A program made the position numbers and the translations under genes. Below the pieces are notes generated by a model. That model ran no database searches and had not been told where the DNA came from. It saw only the letters and a list, made by a program, of their open reading frames with translations. From Bin5 sp034428395 (lineage in GTDB: Bacteria > Chloroflexota > Anaerolineae > Caldilineales > Caldilineaceae), in assembly GCA_034428395.1 (NCBI GenBank), contig DAOUHX010000539.1, positions 1-39,340 on the forward strand: a stretch of DNA of 39,340 nucleotides, given 5' to 3'. Of the stretch, positions 20,114 through 27,420 are shown piece by piece. Numbering within the stretch: the stretch's first letter is position 1; the number at the start of each line of letters is the position of its first letter.

Positions 20114-21094
20114 TTACGGGTGTTGCGCGCCTGTCGTCTCGAGGTAAACGGCGTAGATCGACTGGCTGCCGGCCATGAAGAGCCGGTTCTTGTTCGCGCC
20201 GCCGAAACAGAGGTTGGCGCAGATTTCGGGCAGATGAATCTGGCCGATGCGTGTACCGTCGGGCGCGTAGCAGTGCACGCCGTCGAAACCCGACCCTGCC
20301 CAGCCGGTGCCCGCCCAGAGGTTGCCATCGACGTCGCAACGAATTCCATCGGCCATGCCGGGGTTCATGTCGACGAAAAGGCGGCCGTTTGTGAGCTGGT
20401 TGTCTCCGGTTACGTCGAAGACGCGAATATGTGAGGGGCCGTCGGGGTCGTGCGAACGACCGGTGTCGACGATGTAGAGCAGGTCTTCGTCCGGCGAAAA
20501 ACAGAGGCCATTGGGGCGCAGAAAGTCGTCCGCGACGATCGTCGCCTCTCCCGTCTCAGGGTCGAGACGGTAGACGCGATTGGGAAGTTCGGCCTCGCCG
20601 CGCGCGCCCTCATAGTTTAAGAGCAGCCCGTAACCGGGGTCGGTAAACCACACGCTGCCGTCAGAATGAACGACGACGTCGTTGGGGGAGTTAATAGGCT
20701 TGCCTTCGAAGCTGTCCATCAGCACGGTGATGGAGCCGTCGTGCTCGGTACGGGTGACGCGGCGGCCCGTGTGCTCGCACGTCACCAGCCGCCCCTGCCG
20801 GTCGCGCGTGTTGCCGTTGCTGTGATAGGCCGGGCTGCGATAGACGTCGACCTCGCCTGTATCTTCATGCCAGCGCAACATGCGGTTGTTCGGAATATCG
20901 CTCCAGATCAGGCAGCGGGCGTCGCCGAACCAGACGGGGCCCTCGGCCCAGCGGCAGCCGCTGAAAAGACGCTCGACCACCGCGTTGCCAATCCTGTACT
21001 GGCTGAAGCGATCGTCCAACACCTCGACCGCGGGGTCGGGATAGCGGATGACGCCGTGGTTCCAATCTCGATCTGACAGGTAGGGCGATGACAT
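20114..21094 (-). CDS. SMP-30/gluconolactonase-family beta-propeller protein (second copy)
   Basis: A 326-residue SMP-30-type propeller, about 30 residues longer than the 11565-12452 copy, with the extra length mainly at the N-terminus and in a loop after PGYGLLLNYEG. Metal-ligand motifs are present: WAEGPVWF (Glu), INSPNDVVVHSDGSVWFTDPGYG (Asn), RPNGLCFSPDEDLLYIVDTG (Asn) and MADGIRCDVDGNLWAGTGWAG (Asp). These lactonases hydrolyse sugar lactones such as glucono-, xylono- or aldarolactones. AAGGAGA precedes the ATG. Its position beside an oxidising SDR and a sugar-acid dehydratase suits the middle step of an oxidative pathway. The downstream 73-residue gene is probably co-transcribed. Confidence 0.88.
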   Translation of the reverse strand: MSSPYLSDRDWNHGVIRYPDPAVEVLDDRFSQYRIGNAVVERLFSGCRWAEGPVWFGDARCLIWSDIPNNRMLRWHEDTGEVDVYRSPAYHSNGNTRDRQGRLVTCEHTGRRVTRTEHDGSITVLMDSFEGKPINSPNDVVVHSDGSVWFTDPGYGLLLNYEGARGEAELPNRVYRLDPETGEATIVADDFLRPNGLCFSPDEDLLYIVDTGRSHDPDGPSHIRVFDVTGDNQLTNGRLFVDMNPGMADGIRCDVDGNLWAGTGWAGSGFDGVHCYAPDGTRIGQIHLPEICANLCFGGANKNRLFMAGSQSIYAVYLETTGAQHP

Positions 21095-21139
21095 TGGACT
21101 TTCTCCTTGCTGGGTGTCGCAGGCAGGCGTTTGCCGGTT

Positions 21140-23083
21140 CTATAGAGGCCAGAAATAGGGTATCAGAACTGTGGCCAGGAGCCACATGATGAGGGTCAAG
21201 GGTATGCCAATACGCAGGTAATCGCCAAAAGTGTAGCCGCCGGCCCCGCGCACGATTGCATTGGTCTGGTAGCCCATCGGCGTCATGAAGCTGGCCGACG
21301 CGCCAAAGGCTATCGTCATCAGGAGTGGCTGAGGGTTGACCTGCAAGGTTGCAGCCATCGAGAGCGCAATCGGTGTGAGAAGGACGGCGACCGCGTTGTT
21401 GCTGATCAGCTGCGTCAGCAGGCTGGTGAAGAGATAGAACAGCGACACCATGATGACAGGACTCAGCTGGCCGGAAAAGGAGACCAGCTGATCGACGAGC
21501 AGTTGGGCAAGCCCGGTCTTCTGCATGGCAATGCCGAGCGGAATCGTGCCGGCCAGGAGCAAGAGGGTAGCGCCGTCGAGCGAGGACATGGCCTCGTCCG
21601 TGCGCAGGCAGCGGGTGACGACCATGAGCGCGGCGCCGCCAAGCGCGAGAATAACGATCGGCAGCTCTGTCAGGCTGGCGAGGAGGATGACGGCACCCAT
21701 GATCAGGAGGGCCAGCCGGTTCTTGGCGCGCCTGACAATGGCGGACTCGACACCCTCGACCAGCAGGAGCTTGAAATGTTCGCTCGCTGCCTGAAGGCCC
21801 GTACGCGTACCCTGCAGAAGCAAAACGTCCCCTCGGTGCAGCCGCGCCTGGCTCGGGCTGACTCGCCGCTGGCCGCCGTGCCGCTGCAGGCCGAGAACAT
21901 GGACGTGATGGCTGTCTTCAAGGTCCAGTTGGGCCAGCTGCCTGCCAACGGCGCTCGAATCGGGCAGAATGACCGCCTCCACGATGCGGGTAGCGGGTGA
22001 ACTCCCGGTCGTCCGATCATTTGACGTCAGGTTCGGGCCCGTACCTGATGCCGTGCCCTCGGCGGAGTAGGTCTCGATGAAGCGGGCGATGAGCGGAGGC
22101 GGGCCGCAGATGACGAGGACGTCTCCCTCCTGCACGCGCAAAGACAGCGCATCCTTCGGCTCGGATCGTCCCACCAGGCCGAGTCGGGCCGCTCCCTGCC
22201 GGCCGGCGCGATAGGGTTGGCCGTCGCGCATCAGTTCAAGCAGTTCCACCCGCCCCTCGGCCGCGTTGCCGTCTTCATGCAGGGCGCCGCGCAGATGCGA
22301 GAGGCGACGGTGATGGCGCTCCGACCTGCGATGGGGCATGCGCACGCCGAATCCATCGCTGAACAACTCGCCAACCGTCTGGCCGAGCAGTGGGCTCATT
22401 CCGGAAACCGCCATTTCAGCGACAAAAGGTGTGCGCTGGTGGCGCCCCGAATCCATTGCACCATCGGGCGCGCGATCGGGGAGCAGCTTCTGGCTCGTGA
22501 AGACGACGAAGAGTCCGCCGGCCACGGTGAAGATAAGGCCCAGCGGGGTAAACGTGAGGAAATTGAATCCGGGTCCGCCGGCGTTGCGGTAGAGATCGTC
22601 GACCAGAATGTTGGTGCTGGTTCCCAGTAGGGTAATGGTTCCACCAAGCACGGCAAAGTAGCTCAGCGGGATGAGGAGCTTGGAAGGTTGAATCCGAAAA
22701 CGCTGACTGAGCGACAGAACGACCGGGGCCATCATGACAACGACGGGCGTGTTGTTCATGATGGCACTGGCCAGCGGAATCACGCCGCCGAGCAGCATCA
22801 GCAGACGGCGCGGGCTGCCCCCGGAGAAGCGGGCCAGTCCGATCGTAACGATTTCAAGCGCCCCCGTCCGCAGCAGGCCGCCGCTGATGACAAACATGGC
22901 GCCCACGGTCAGCGTGGCCGTGCTGGCGAATCCGGAGAGCGCTTCCCCAGTGTCGAGTATCCCGGTAAGCGCCAGCGCGGCGACGGCCAGAGCCGACGTC
23001 GTCTCAATTGACAGCCAGTCGCTCAGATAGAGAAAGGTCGCCACGACAAGAATGGCGACGAGAACAACCATGTCAGCAGTCAC
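21140..23083 (-). CDS. DASS/SLC13-type permease with two TrkA-C domains
   Basis: This 647-residue membrane transporter of the divalent-anion:Na+ symporter (ArsB/NhaD superfamily) type has six or so helices at each end around a soluble middle. The helix-hairpin substrate motifs are MNNTPVVVMMAPVVL in the first half and SNNAVAVLLTPIALS in the second, related by internal symmetry. Between them (about 215-430) lie two TrkA-C (RCK_C) segments, recognised by PLLGQTVGEL and LRVQEGDVLVICGPP, then SSAVGRQLAQLDLED and LHRGDVLLLQGT. Relatives move dicarboxylates, sulfate or other anions. The start is a GTG at 23083 with AAGGG upstream; ATG 23071 is an alternative. Inner membrane. Confidence 0.88.
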   Translation of the reverse strand: MTADMVVLVAILVVATFLYLSDWLSIETTSALAVAALALTGILDTGEALSGFASTATLTVGAMFVISGGLLRTGALEIVTIGLARFSGGSPRRLLMLLGGVIPLASAIMNNTPVVVMMAPVVLSLSQRFRIQPSKLLIPLSYFAVLGGTITLLGTSTNILVDDLYRNAGGPGFNFLTFTPLGLIFTVAGGLFVVFTSQKLLPDRAPDGAMDSGRHQRTPFVAEMAVSGMSPLLGQTVGELFSDGFGVRMPHRRSERHHRRLSHLRGALHEDGNAAEGRVELLELMRDGQPYRAGRQGAARLGLVGRSEPKDALSLRVQEGDVLVICGPPPLIARFIETYSAEGTASGTGPNLTSNDRTTGSSPATRIVEAVILPDSSAVGRQLAQLDLEDSHHVHVLGLQRHGGQRRVSPSQARLHRGDVLLLQGTRTGLQAASEHFKLLLVEGVESAIVRRAKNRLALLIMGAVILLASLTELPIVILALGGAALMVVTRCLRTDEAMSSLDGATLLLLAGTIPLGIAMQKTGLAQLLVDQLVSFSGQLSPVIMVSLFYLFTSLLTQLISNNAVAVLLTPIALSMAATLQVNPQPLLMTIAFGASASFMTPMGYQTNAIVRGAGGYTFGDYLRIGIPLTLIMWLLATVLIPYFWPL

Positions 23084-23370
23084 GAATGCGCCCTTCCCGG
23101 AGAACGGCTTTCAAGACCCATAGATGACGAGTGCAGCCCGGAGTCCGGGCAAAGTCGTTCTGTTATTGGAACCTTCGTTTAGCAAAGATCAGTCGGAATC
23201 CTACGCACCTGCCAAGCCGGCTCGCGTACCCGCCATCAGAATAATTGTATGTCGGTACTGAGTCAAGCCGCGGAGGAAAAGGCGTGCAGTCCAAAACGAA
23301 TGTACACATTCCTGGCACCTCGGCTGGCAACCGAGCCATACCCGCCCCTGCAGTTCCTGGCAACTGTCCA

Positions 23371-23433
23371 CTGGCAACTGGCATCTGGCCGCTGGCAACT
23401 GGCATCTGGCCGCTGGCAACTGGCGACCGACCA
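23371..23433. repeat. 21-base tandem repeat, three copies
   Basis: A 21-base unit beginning CTGGCAACTGGCATCTGGCC starts at 23371, 23392 and 23413; the third copy diverges after 12 bases. The period of 21 creates a spurious 7-residue peptide repeat (PVASGQM) on the minus strand. It lies directly upstream of the longer array. Confidence 0.85.
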
Positions 23434-23460
23434 CTGGCCACTGCCGTTGACCGGTCGGGC

Positions 23461-24223
23461 CGTTCCGGCCCTCCCTTGTGCGGGGGGACACACCCCGCAA
23501 CGCCCCCCTGTAGCGATGCCGCCGTGCGTGCGCGATTACAGCTTGCCGCTGACCCCAGCGTGCCGGCGCGGCTCCCGCAGTTCGAATCACGACTAACGAA
23601 TCACGACTCGCGGCCGCCCCGGCCCTCCCCTGTGCGGGGGGACACCCCCCGCAACGCCCCCCTGTAGCGATGCCGCCGTGCGTGTGCGTTTCCAGCTTGC
23701 CGCTGACCCCAGCGTGCCGGCGCGGCTCCCGCAGTTCGAATCACGAATCACGAATCACGGCCGCCCCGGCCCTCCCTTGTGCGGGGGGACACCCCCCGCA
23801 ACGCCCCCCTGTAGCGATGCCGCCGTGCGTGCGCGATTACAGCTTGCCTCCGACTCCAGCGTGCCTGCGCGGCTCTCGCAGTTCGAATCACGAATCACGA
23901 CTCACGGCCGCCCCGGCCCTCCCTTGTGCGGGGGGACACCCCCCGCAACGCCCCCCTGTAGCGATGCCCCCGTGCGTGCGCGTTTCCAGCTTGCCGCTGA
24001 CCCAGCGTGCCGGCGCGGCTCCCGCAGTTCGAATCACGAATCACGAATCACGAATCACGACTCACGGCCGCCCCGGCCCTCCCTTGTGCCGGGGGACACC
24101 CCCCGCAACGCCCCCCTGTAGCGATGCCGCCGTGCGTGCGCGTCGCCAGCTTGCCGCTGACCCCAGCGTGCCTGCGCGGCTCCCGCAGTTCGAATCACGA
24201 ATCACGAATCACGAATCACGGCC
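23461..24223. repeat. Tandem array of about 150-base units with internal heptamer repeats
   Basis: Five copies of a GC-rich unit follow one another. The landmark GGCCCTCCC occurs at 23467, 23621, 23768, 23915 and 24075, giving spacings of 154, 147, 147 and 160. Each unit contains a near-perfect hairpin (GCGGGGGG-ACA-CCCCCCGC, imperfect in the first and fifth copies), a conserved GTAGCGATGCC block and, at its end, GTTCGAATCACG followed by a variable number of AATCACG-like heptamers. Counting heptamers gives 4, 3, 3 and 5 (the last with one C deleted elsewhere), which accounts exactly for the length differences. The array lies in a noncoding interval upstream of a tRNA gene. Confidence 0.9.
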
Positions 24224-24742
24224 GTCCAGGGCAGTTGGCAGTCAGCCTGGAAAACGCGCGAAGAGCGCGGTTTTGGAGGAAAGGAATGAAAGGGACTTCG
24301 GACTACACCTGGGTTTGCCCGCCCAACCGCCTGCACGAACAACCAGTAAGCGCCCGCGAGAGAGTACAAGCGTTCAGGAGAGATTCTTGCGCTTGCGAGG
24401 AACTGCGCGCAAGGCTTCAGCCCAAAAGGACCGGGGCAAGAGTGAGTGCGTCCTGCCGGCGTTCAAGTTGCGAGCGGAGGACCTGCTCTTCCGGCCGATG
24501 TTTGAGGCAGTCGGCTGCCGCTTCCCCCAACGAGGTGAAAACGCGCATCCGTGCGCACTCCTTCGCATAGCCATCACAAGGCCGGATGTGACCGGCCGAA
24601 GAAAAGGCAGCCTCGGTCAACCATGGAGGCGGCTGCTGCATCACCATCAGGGTTTCCGAACTTGAGGGTCTGGCCCAGCCCCGAAATGGGAGGACAATTG
24701 CGACGGGGATAGCGAGAACTGCAGGCGGAAGCGAGACGAAAG
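24224..24742. other. Noncoding interval between repeat array and tRNA
   Basis: About 520 bases with no convincing gene. Frames on both strands are open by composition only, without a ribosome site or recognisable domain. I looked for RNase P, SRP and tmRNA signatures and saw none. The adjoining minus frame through the tRNA is a tRNA shadow. Confidence 0.5.
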
Positions 24743-24814
24743 AGCGGGCGAACGGACTCGAACCGTCGACATTCAGCTTGGGAAGCTGACGTTCTACCAC
24801 TGAACTACGCCCGC
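24743..24814 (-). tRNA. tRNA-Gly (anticodon CCC)
   Basis: A 72-base cloverleaf on the minus strand. Acceptor GCGGGCG pairs with CGCCCGC with discriminator U. The D-arm is GTTC-AGTGGTA-GAAC. The anticodon stem TCAGC/GCTGA closes the loop TTCCCAA, giving anticodon CCC. The T-arm is ACGG-TTCGAGT-CCGT. CCA is not encoded. It decodes GGG codons. A near-consensus promoter and a leader hairpin precede it. Confidence 0.95.
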
Positions 24815-24828
24815 ACACGAAGTCGCTG

Positions 24829-24853
24829 GCCACAGAGGATTCTTGTCTGTGGC
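24829..24853 (-). other. Stem-loop in the tRNA-Gly leader
   Basis: GCCACAGA (24829-24836) and TCTGTGGC (24846-24853) form a perfect 8-bp stem with a 9-base loop between the tRNA promoter and the 5' end of the tRNA. It may guide RNase processing of the precursor or act as an attenuator. No T-run follows it. Confidence 0.5.
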
Positions 24854-24873
24854 ACTTTTCCTTTCAGTGGGAT

Positions 24874-24902
24874 ATAATAACGACGCCGCGCCGTTCTGTC
24901 AA
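24874..24902 (-). promoter_or_regulatory. Strong promoter of tRNA-Gly
   Basis: On the minus strand TTGACA (24897-24902, perfect), a 17-base spacer and TATTAT (24874-24879, 5 of 6). Transcription would start near 24867, about 52 bases before the mature tRNA. Confidence 0.8.
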
Positions 24903-24919
24903 ATGATTGAATTCGCGGC

Positions 24920-24948
24920 TTGCCAAATGCATTTAGATCAGGTAAAAA
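24920..24948 (+). promoter_or_regulatory. Promoter of the DUF4268 gene
   Basis: TTGCCA (24920-24925, 5 of 6), a 17-base spacer and TAAAAA (24943-24948, 4 of 6) in an AT-rich patch, divergent from the tRNA promoter with the two -35 boxes 17 bases apart. The leader would be about 140 bases. Confidence 0.45.
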
Positions 24949-25094
24949 TTAATTGTGATTTGCCATTTTTCGGATAGTACCAGGTCAGTTTGACGGCCTC
25001 TAGGGCGAATCGCGACCGCTCAGAACGGCGAATTTCCAGGTGAAGCCTGCCTTCTGACGCCATCCATAACCTTAGGCAACGGGGGAATGAACGA

Positions 25095-26147
25095 ATGATA
25101 CAGTTTGACTTTGGCCGCCTGGAACAGGTTGAGCTGCGCACGGTATGGGTGAGCGAAGAAAGCGACTTTGCCTCTTGGATTTCGCGTAGCGACAGTTTGG
25201 CCATGTTGGGCGAGGCACTGAATCTCGAGCTGGAGCTGGAGAACATGGAGGGCTGGGTGACTCCCTCCCCGCGCGGCGTTGTTTGCCGGACAAGGGGAGC
25301 CGGCGGCTACGTCGTGATTGCAAATCAGCTTGAGCATACCGACCAGAGCCATCTGGGGCAGTTGCTTACCTATGCGGCTGAGTTGAAGGCGGTCACGATG
25401 GTCTGGGTCGCAGCTCATTTTACACAGGAAGACCAGAATACACTCAACTGGCTGAATGAGGTGACGGGCCAAAGCATTCAGTTTTTCGGCCTGGAAGTTG
25501 AACTGTGGCGGATTGGGGACTCCCCTTTGGCGCCCAAGTTTAAGGTAGTCTGCAAGCCGAGCGGCTGGACCGAAAGGTCTCCCGCGCCAAGCACGGCCGA
25601 TTCGAGCACCCCGCCTCCCCCGGCAGCGCCGGAAGACGAGGAAACGACGCTGGAGGACCAGCTGCAGCAGGTCGAGAATGAACTGCAATTGGAATACCAG
25701 CTTGTAGAGAACGAACTGCAGATGGAGTATTGGCAGGCGCTGCGCAAGCATCTTGAAAGCACCGGCAGCTTTATCCGCCCCGGCACGCCCCGTTCGCAGA
25801 ATTGGATGAACTTCGACGTCGGCCACTGGCGCCTGCGAATGACGGCGTTCAACAACATGCGCGACGGCGGCATCGGGGTCCAGCTGGTCATCCGCGAAGG
25901 GGATGCCGAAGTCTCCTACAACACACTGTACCAGCAACGCGGCGAGATCGGTGCCGAGATTGGCGATGCGCTGGAGTGGCGAGAGCTGCCCGAGCACAAG
26001 CAGGGGCAGGTAATGCTGCGAAGATACAACGCCGATCCGACGGACAGGTCCCAGTGGCCGGAACAGCACGACTGGTTCAAGGATAAGTTGGAGGCCTTCG
26101 ATCGCGCCTTCCGCCCCCGCATTACGACTTTCAACGCCGACGACTAG
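25095..26147 (+). CDS. DUF4268-domain protein with degenerate PD-(D/E)XK-like N-terminal domain
   Basis: A 350-residue protein with the layout of DUF4268 proteins: a nuclease-like N-terminal domain (opening FGRLEQVELRTVW, LGEALNLELEL, then NQLEHTDQSHLGQLLTYAAEL and FFGLEVELWRIGDSPLAPKF), a proline/acidic linker (about 160-185), a coiled-coil stretch rich in QVENELQLEYQLVENELQ (about 190-230), and the C-terminal DUF4268 domain (SQNWMNFDVGHWRLRM onward). Relatives I recall carry an Asp in the GPFxxD strand and a Glu in IENQLE. The ungapped equivalents here are G61 and A76, so the presumed active site looks lost. The ATG at 25095 follows a GGGGG site. The cellular role of the family is unknown. 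Confidence 0.8.
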   Translation: MIQFDFGRLEQVELRTVWVSEESDFASWISRSDSLAMLGEALNLELELENMEGWVTPSPRGVVCRTRGAGGYVVIANQLEHTDQSHLGQLLTYAAELKAVTMVWVAAHFTQEDQNTLNWLNEVTGQSIQFFGLEVELWRIGDSPLAPKFKVVCKPSGWTERSPAPSTADSSTPPPPAAPEDEETTLEDQLQQVENELQLEYQLVENELQMEYWQALRKHLESTGSFIRPGTPRSQNWMNFDVGHWRLRMTAFNNMRDGGIGVQLVIREGDAEVSYNTLYQQRGEIGAEIGDALEWRELPEHKQGQVMLRRYNADPTDRSQWPEQHDWFKDKLEAFDRAFRPRITTFNADD

Positions 26148-26180
26148 CCGCAATCGGGCCCGCTGCCCGAATCCGATGAG

Positions 26181-26238
26181 ACTTGCCGGCGGGGGCCAGT
26201 GTGCGTCGTAACTTCAGCGTCCGCCCAGACCGGCAAGT
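26181..26238. other. Long-looped inverted repeat between convergent genes
   Basis: ACTTGCCGG (26181-26189) pairs perfectly with CCGGCAAGT (26230-26238), a 9-bp stem over a 40-base loop, between the DUF4268 stop and the M29-like gene stop. It could act as a shared terminator, but the loop is long and the T-run short. Confidence 0.3.
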
Positions 26239-26266
26239 TTAGCCCCCTCACACCTCCAAAAAGGAA

Positions 26267-27331
26267 TCAGCTTGTCTCGGCGCTGCCTGACCCCTTTTGC
26301 AGAATGTCGGCCGAGAATACTCCGTCTGTCATTATCCTCTTGCCATCCACCTCGATCGTGCACTGTGTCGGAATGACGTCGACATGATGTTCTGACTTCC
26401 AGTCGGCTCCGGTCTGACTGCCGTAGGGGTCGCCGAAGGCGACGTGGACGCCGGGGAACTTCTCGTCCTGTAGCAGGTTGCCGACCAGCCCCTTCAGTGC
26501 GATGTTGGTGCCGACGGCGAACTCTCCTACTCGGTCGGCGTTTTCGGCGCCGTAAATGTAAGAACGCACGTCCTCCTCCAAAGCACCGTCTTCGCAGCGG
26601 ACCGCGCACACGCGTCCTTTCTCAACTTCGAAGGTGACCGGCGTCGCGAGGATTCCGTATCGCTCACTGAAATAGTCGCCAAGTTCATCCACGACCAGTA
26701 CGCCGTTGGCGTCCTGGGGCGAAGTGAAAGTCTCCCCCTCAGGCAGGTTACCCCACTTGCCCGGCTCATGATAAAGGCCGTGACAGGGAATCCAGTTGTA
26801 CTCTGGGTTGAAAGTGGCGGCGAATTCAGTGCCTTTGGGATTGGTGACCCGGATTTCGGCGGCGCGGCGCACGATGTCGTGTACGCGCATTGTTACGTCA
26901 AAGATGTGCTGATAGTCGACTCTCATTCCCTGCATCATGAGGGGCGGCGTGATGTTGATCATGTGTCCGTGGCGCGCGCCGTCTGGGTTGGACCGCAGGA
27001 CCGCCGGCATGTAGGCCATTCGAAATCTGAGCTCGCCGGGCCGGCTGCTGGCGGTGTAAAAGCTGACGCGGGGCTGGAAGCGCTCCAGCAGGCGCTGAAG
27101 CTCCTCAGGTATCGACGTTATCGGACGGATGCCAAACTGTTCCAAAGTGCACGTTTCAACCTCCGAAGCGACCGCGCCCGCGGCGTCGGCCAGGGCCTGA
27201 CTGATCATGGCGGAGCCCTCGTCGCCGAGGATAAGGACTCGCTCATCGGGCTGCACTGCCATGCAGATGTTGACCGCAACTTCGGCTCCGGCGCGCATGT
27301 CTTCCAGTGTGTAGATCTTCGAACCGGACAT
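26267..27331 (-). CDS. M29-like aminopeptidase / 2,5-dihydroxypyridine dioxygenase family protein
   Basis: A 354-residue protein of the M29 metallopeptidase superfamily, which contains thermophilic leucyl aminopeptidases (T/S/II) and the related ring-cleaving 2,5-dihydroxypyridine 5,6-dioxygenase. Candidate metal ligands lie in LPEGETFTSP (E198/E200), RVGEFAVGTN (E270), GVHVAFGDPYG (H296) and HHVDVI (H315/H316, D318). The ATG at 27331 has GAGGAG eleven bases upstream. The size fits the family, and sequence alone does not separate peptidase from dioxygenase or other hydrolases. It is 89 bases downstream of the potassium transporter gene on the same strand. Cytoplasmic. Confidence 0.75.
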   Translation of the reverse strand: MSGSKIYTLEDMRAGAEVAVNICMAVQPDERVLILGDEGSAMISQALADAAGAVASEVETCTLEQFGIRPITSIPEELQRLLERFQPRVSFYTASSRPGELRFRMAYMPAVLRSNPDGARHGHMINITPPLMMQGMRVDYQHIFDVTMRVHDIVRRAAEIRVTNPKGTEFAATFNPEYNWIPCHGLYHEPGKWGNLPEGETFTSPQDANGVLVVDELGDYFSERYGILATPVTFEVEKGRVCAVRCEDGALEEDVRSYIYGAENADRVGEFAVGTNIALKGLVGNLLQDEKFPGVHVAFGDPYGSQTGADWKSEHHVDVIPTQCTIEVDGKRIMTDGVFSADILQKGSGSAETS

Positions 27332-27420
27332 AGTGTGAAATTTCTCCTCAATTTCGTGTAGTCATCGTGAGTCCCGACCGACAAATGCCATGGTCTAAAG
27401 ACAAAAAAATTTACTCGTGC

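Noticed and set aside
23163..23590. Minus-strand ORFs with a PVASGQM peptide repeat
   Set aside because: The peptide repeat is the translation of the noncoding 21-base tandem repeat, with no conserved domain.
23461..24223. Integron attC array or CRISPR
   Set aside because: No RYYYAAC/GTTRRRY core sites and no cassette ORFs. Units are contiguous and near-identical along their whole length, so there are no unique spacers.
23670..24665. A 331-residue plus-strand ORF across the repeat array
   Set aside because: It is open only because the GC-rich repeat lacks stops. Unit lengths of 154 and 160 break any constant frame, residues are low-complexity, and no ribosome site is present.
24224..24742. 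A structural RNA (RNase P, SRP or tmRNA) next to the tRNA
   Set aside because: None of the conserved core strings of these RNAs could be found on either strand.
24417..24833. Minus ORF starting with residues like SSVVERQLPKLN
   Set aside because: That string is the translation of the tRNA-Gly gene itself, a common false ORF.
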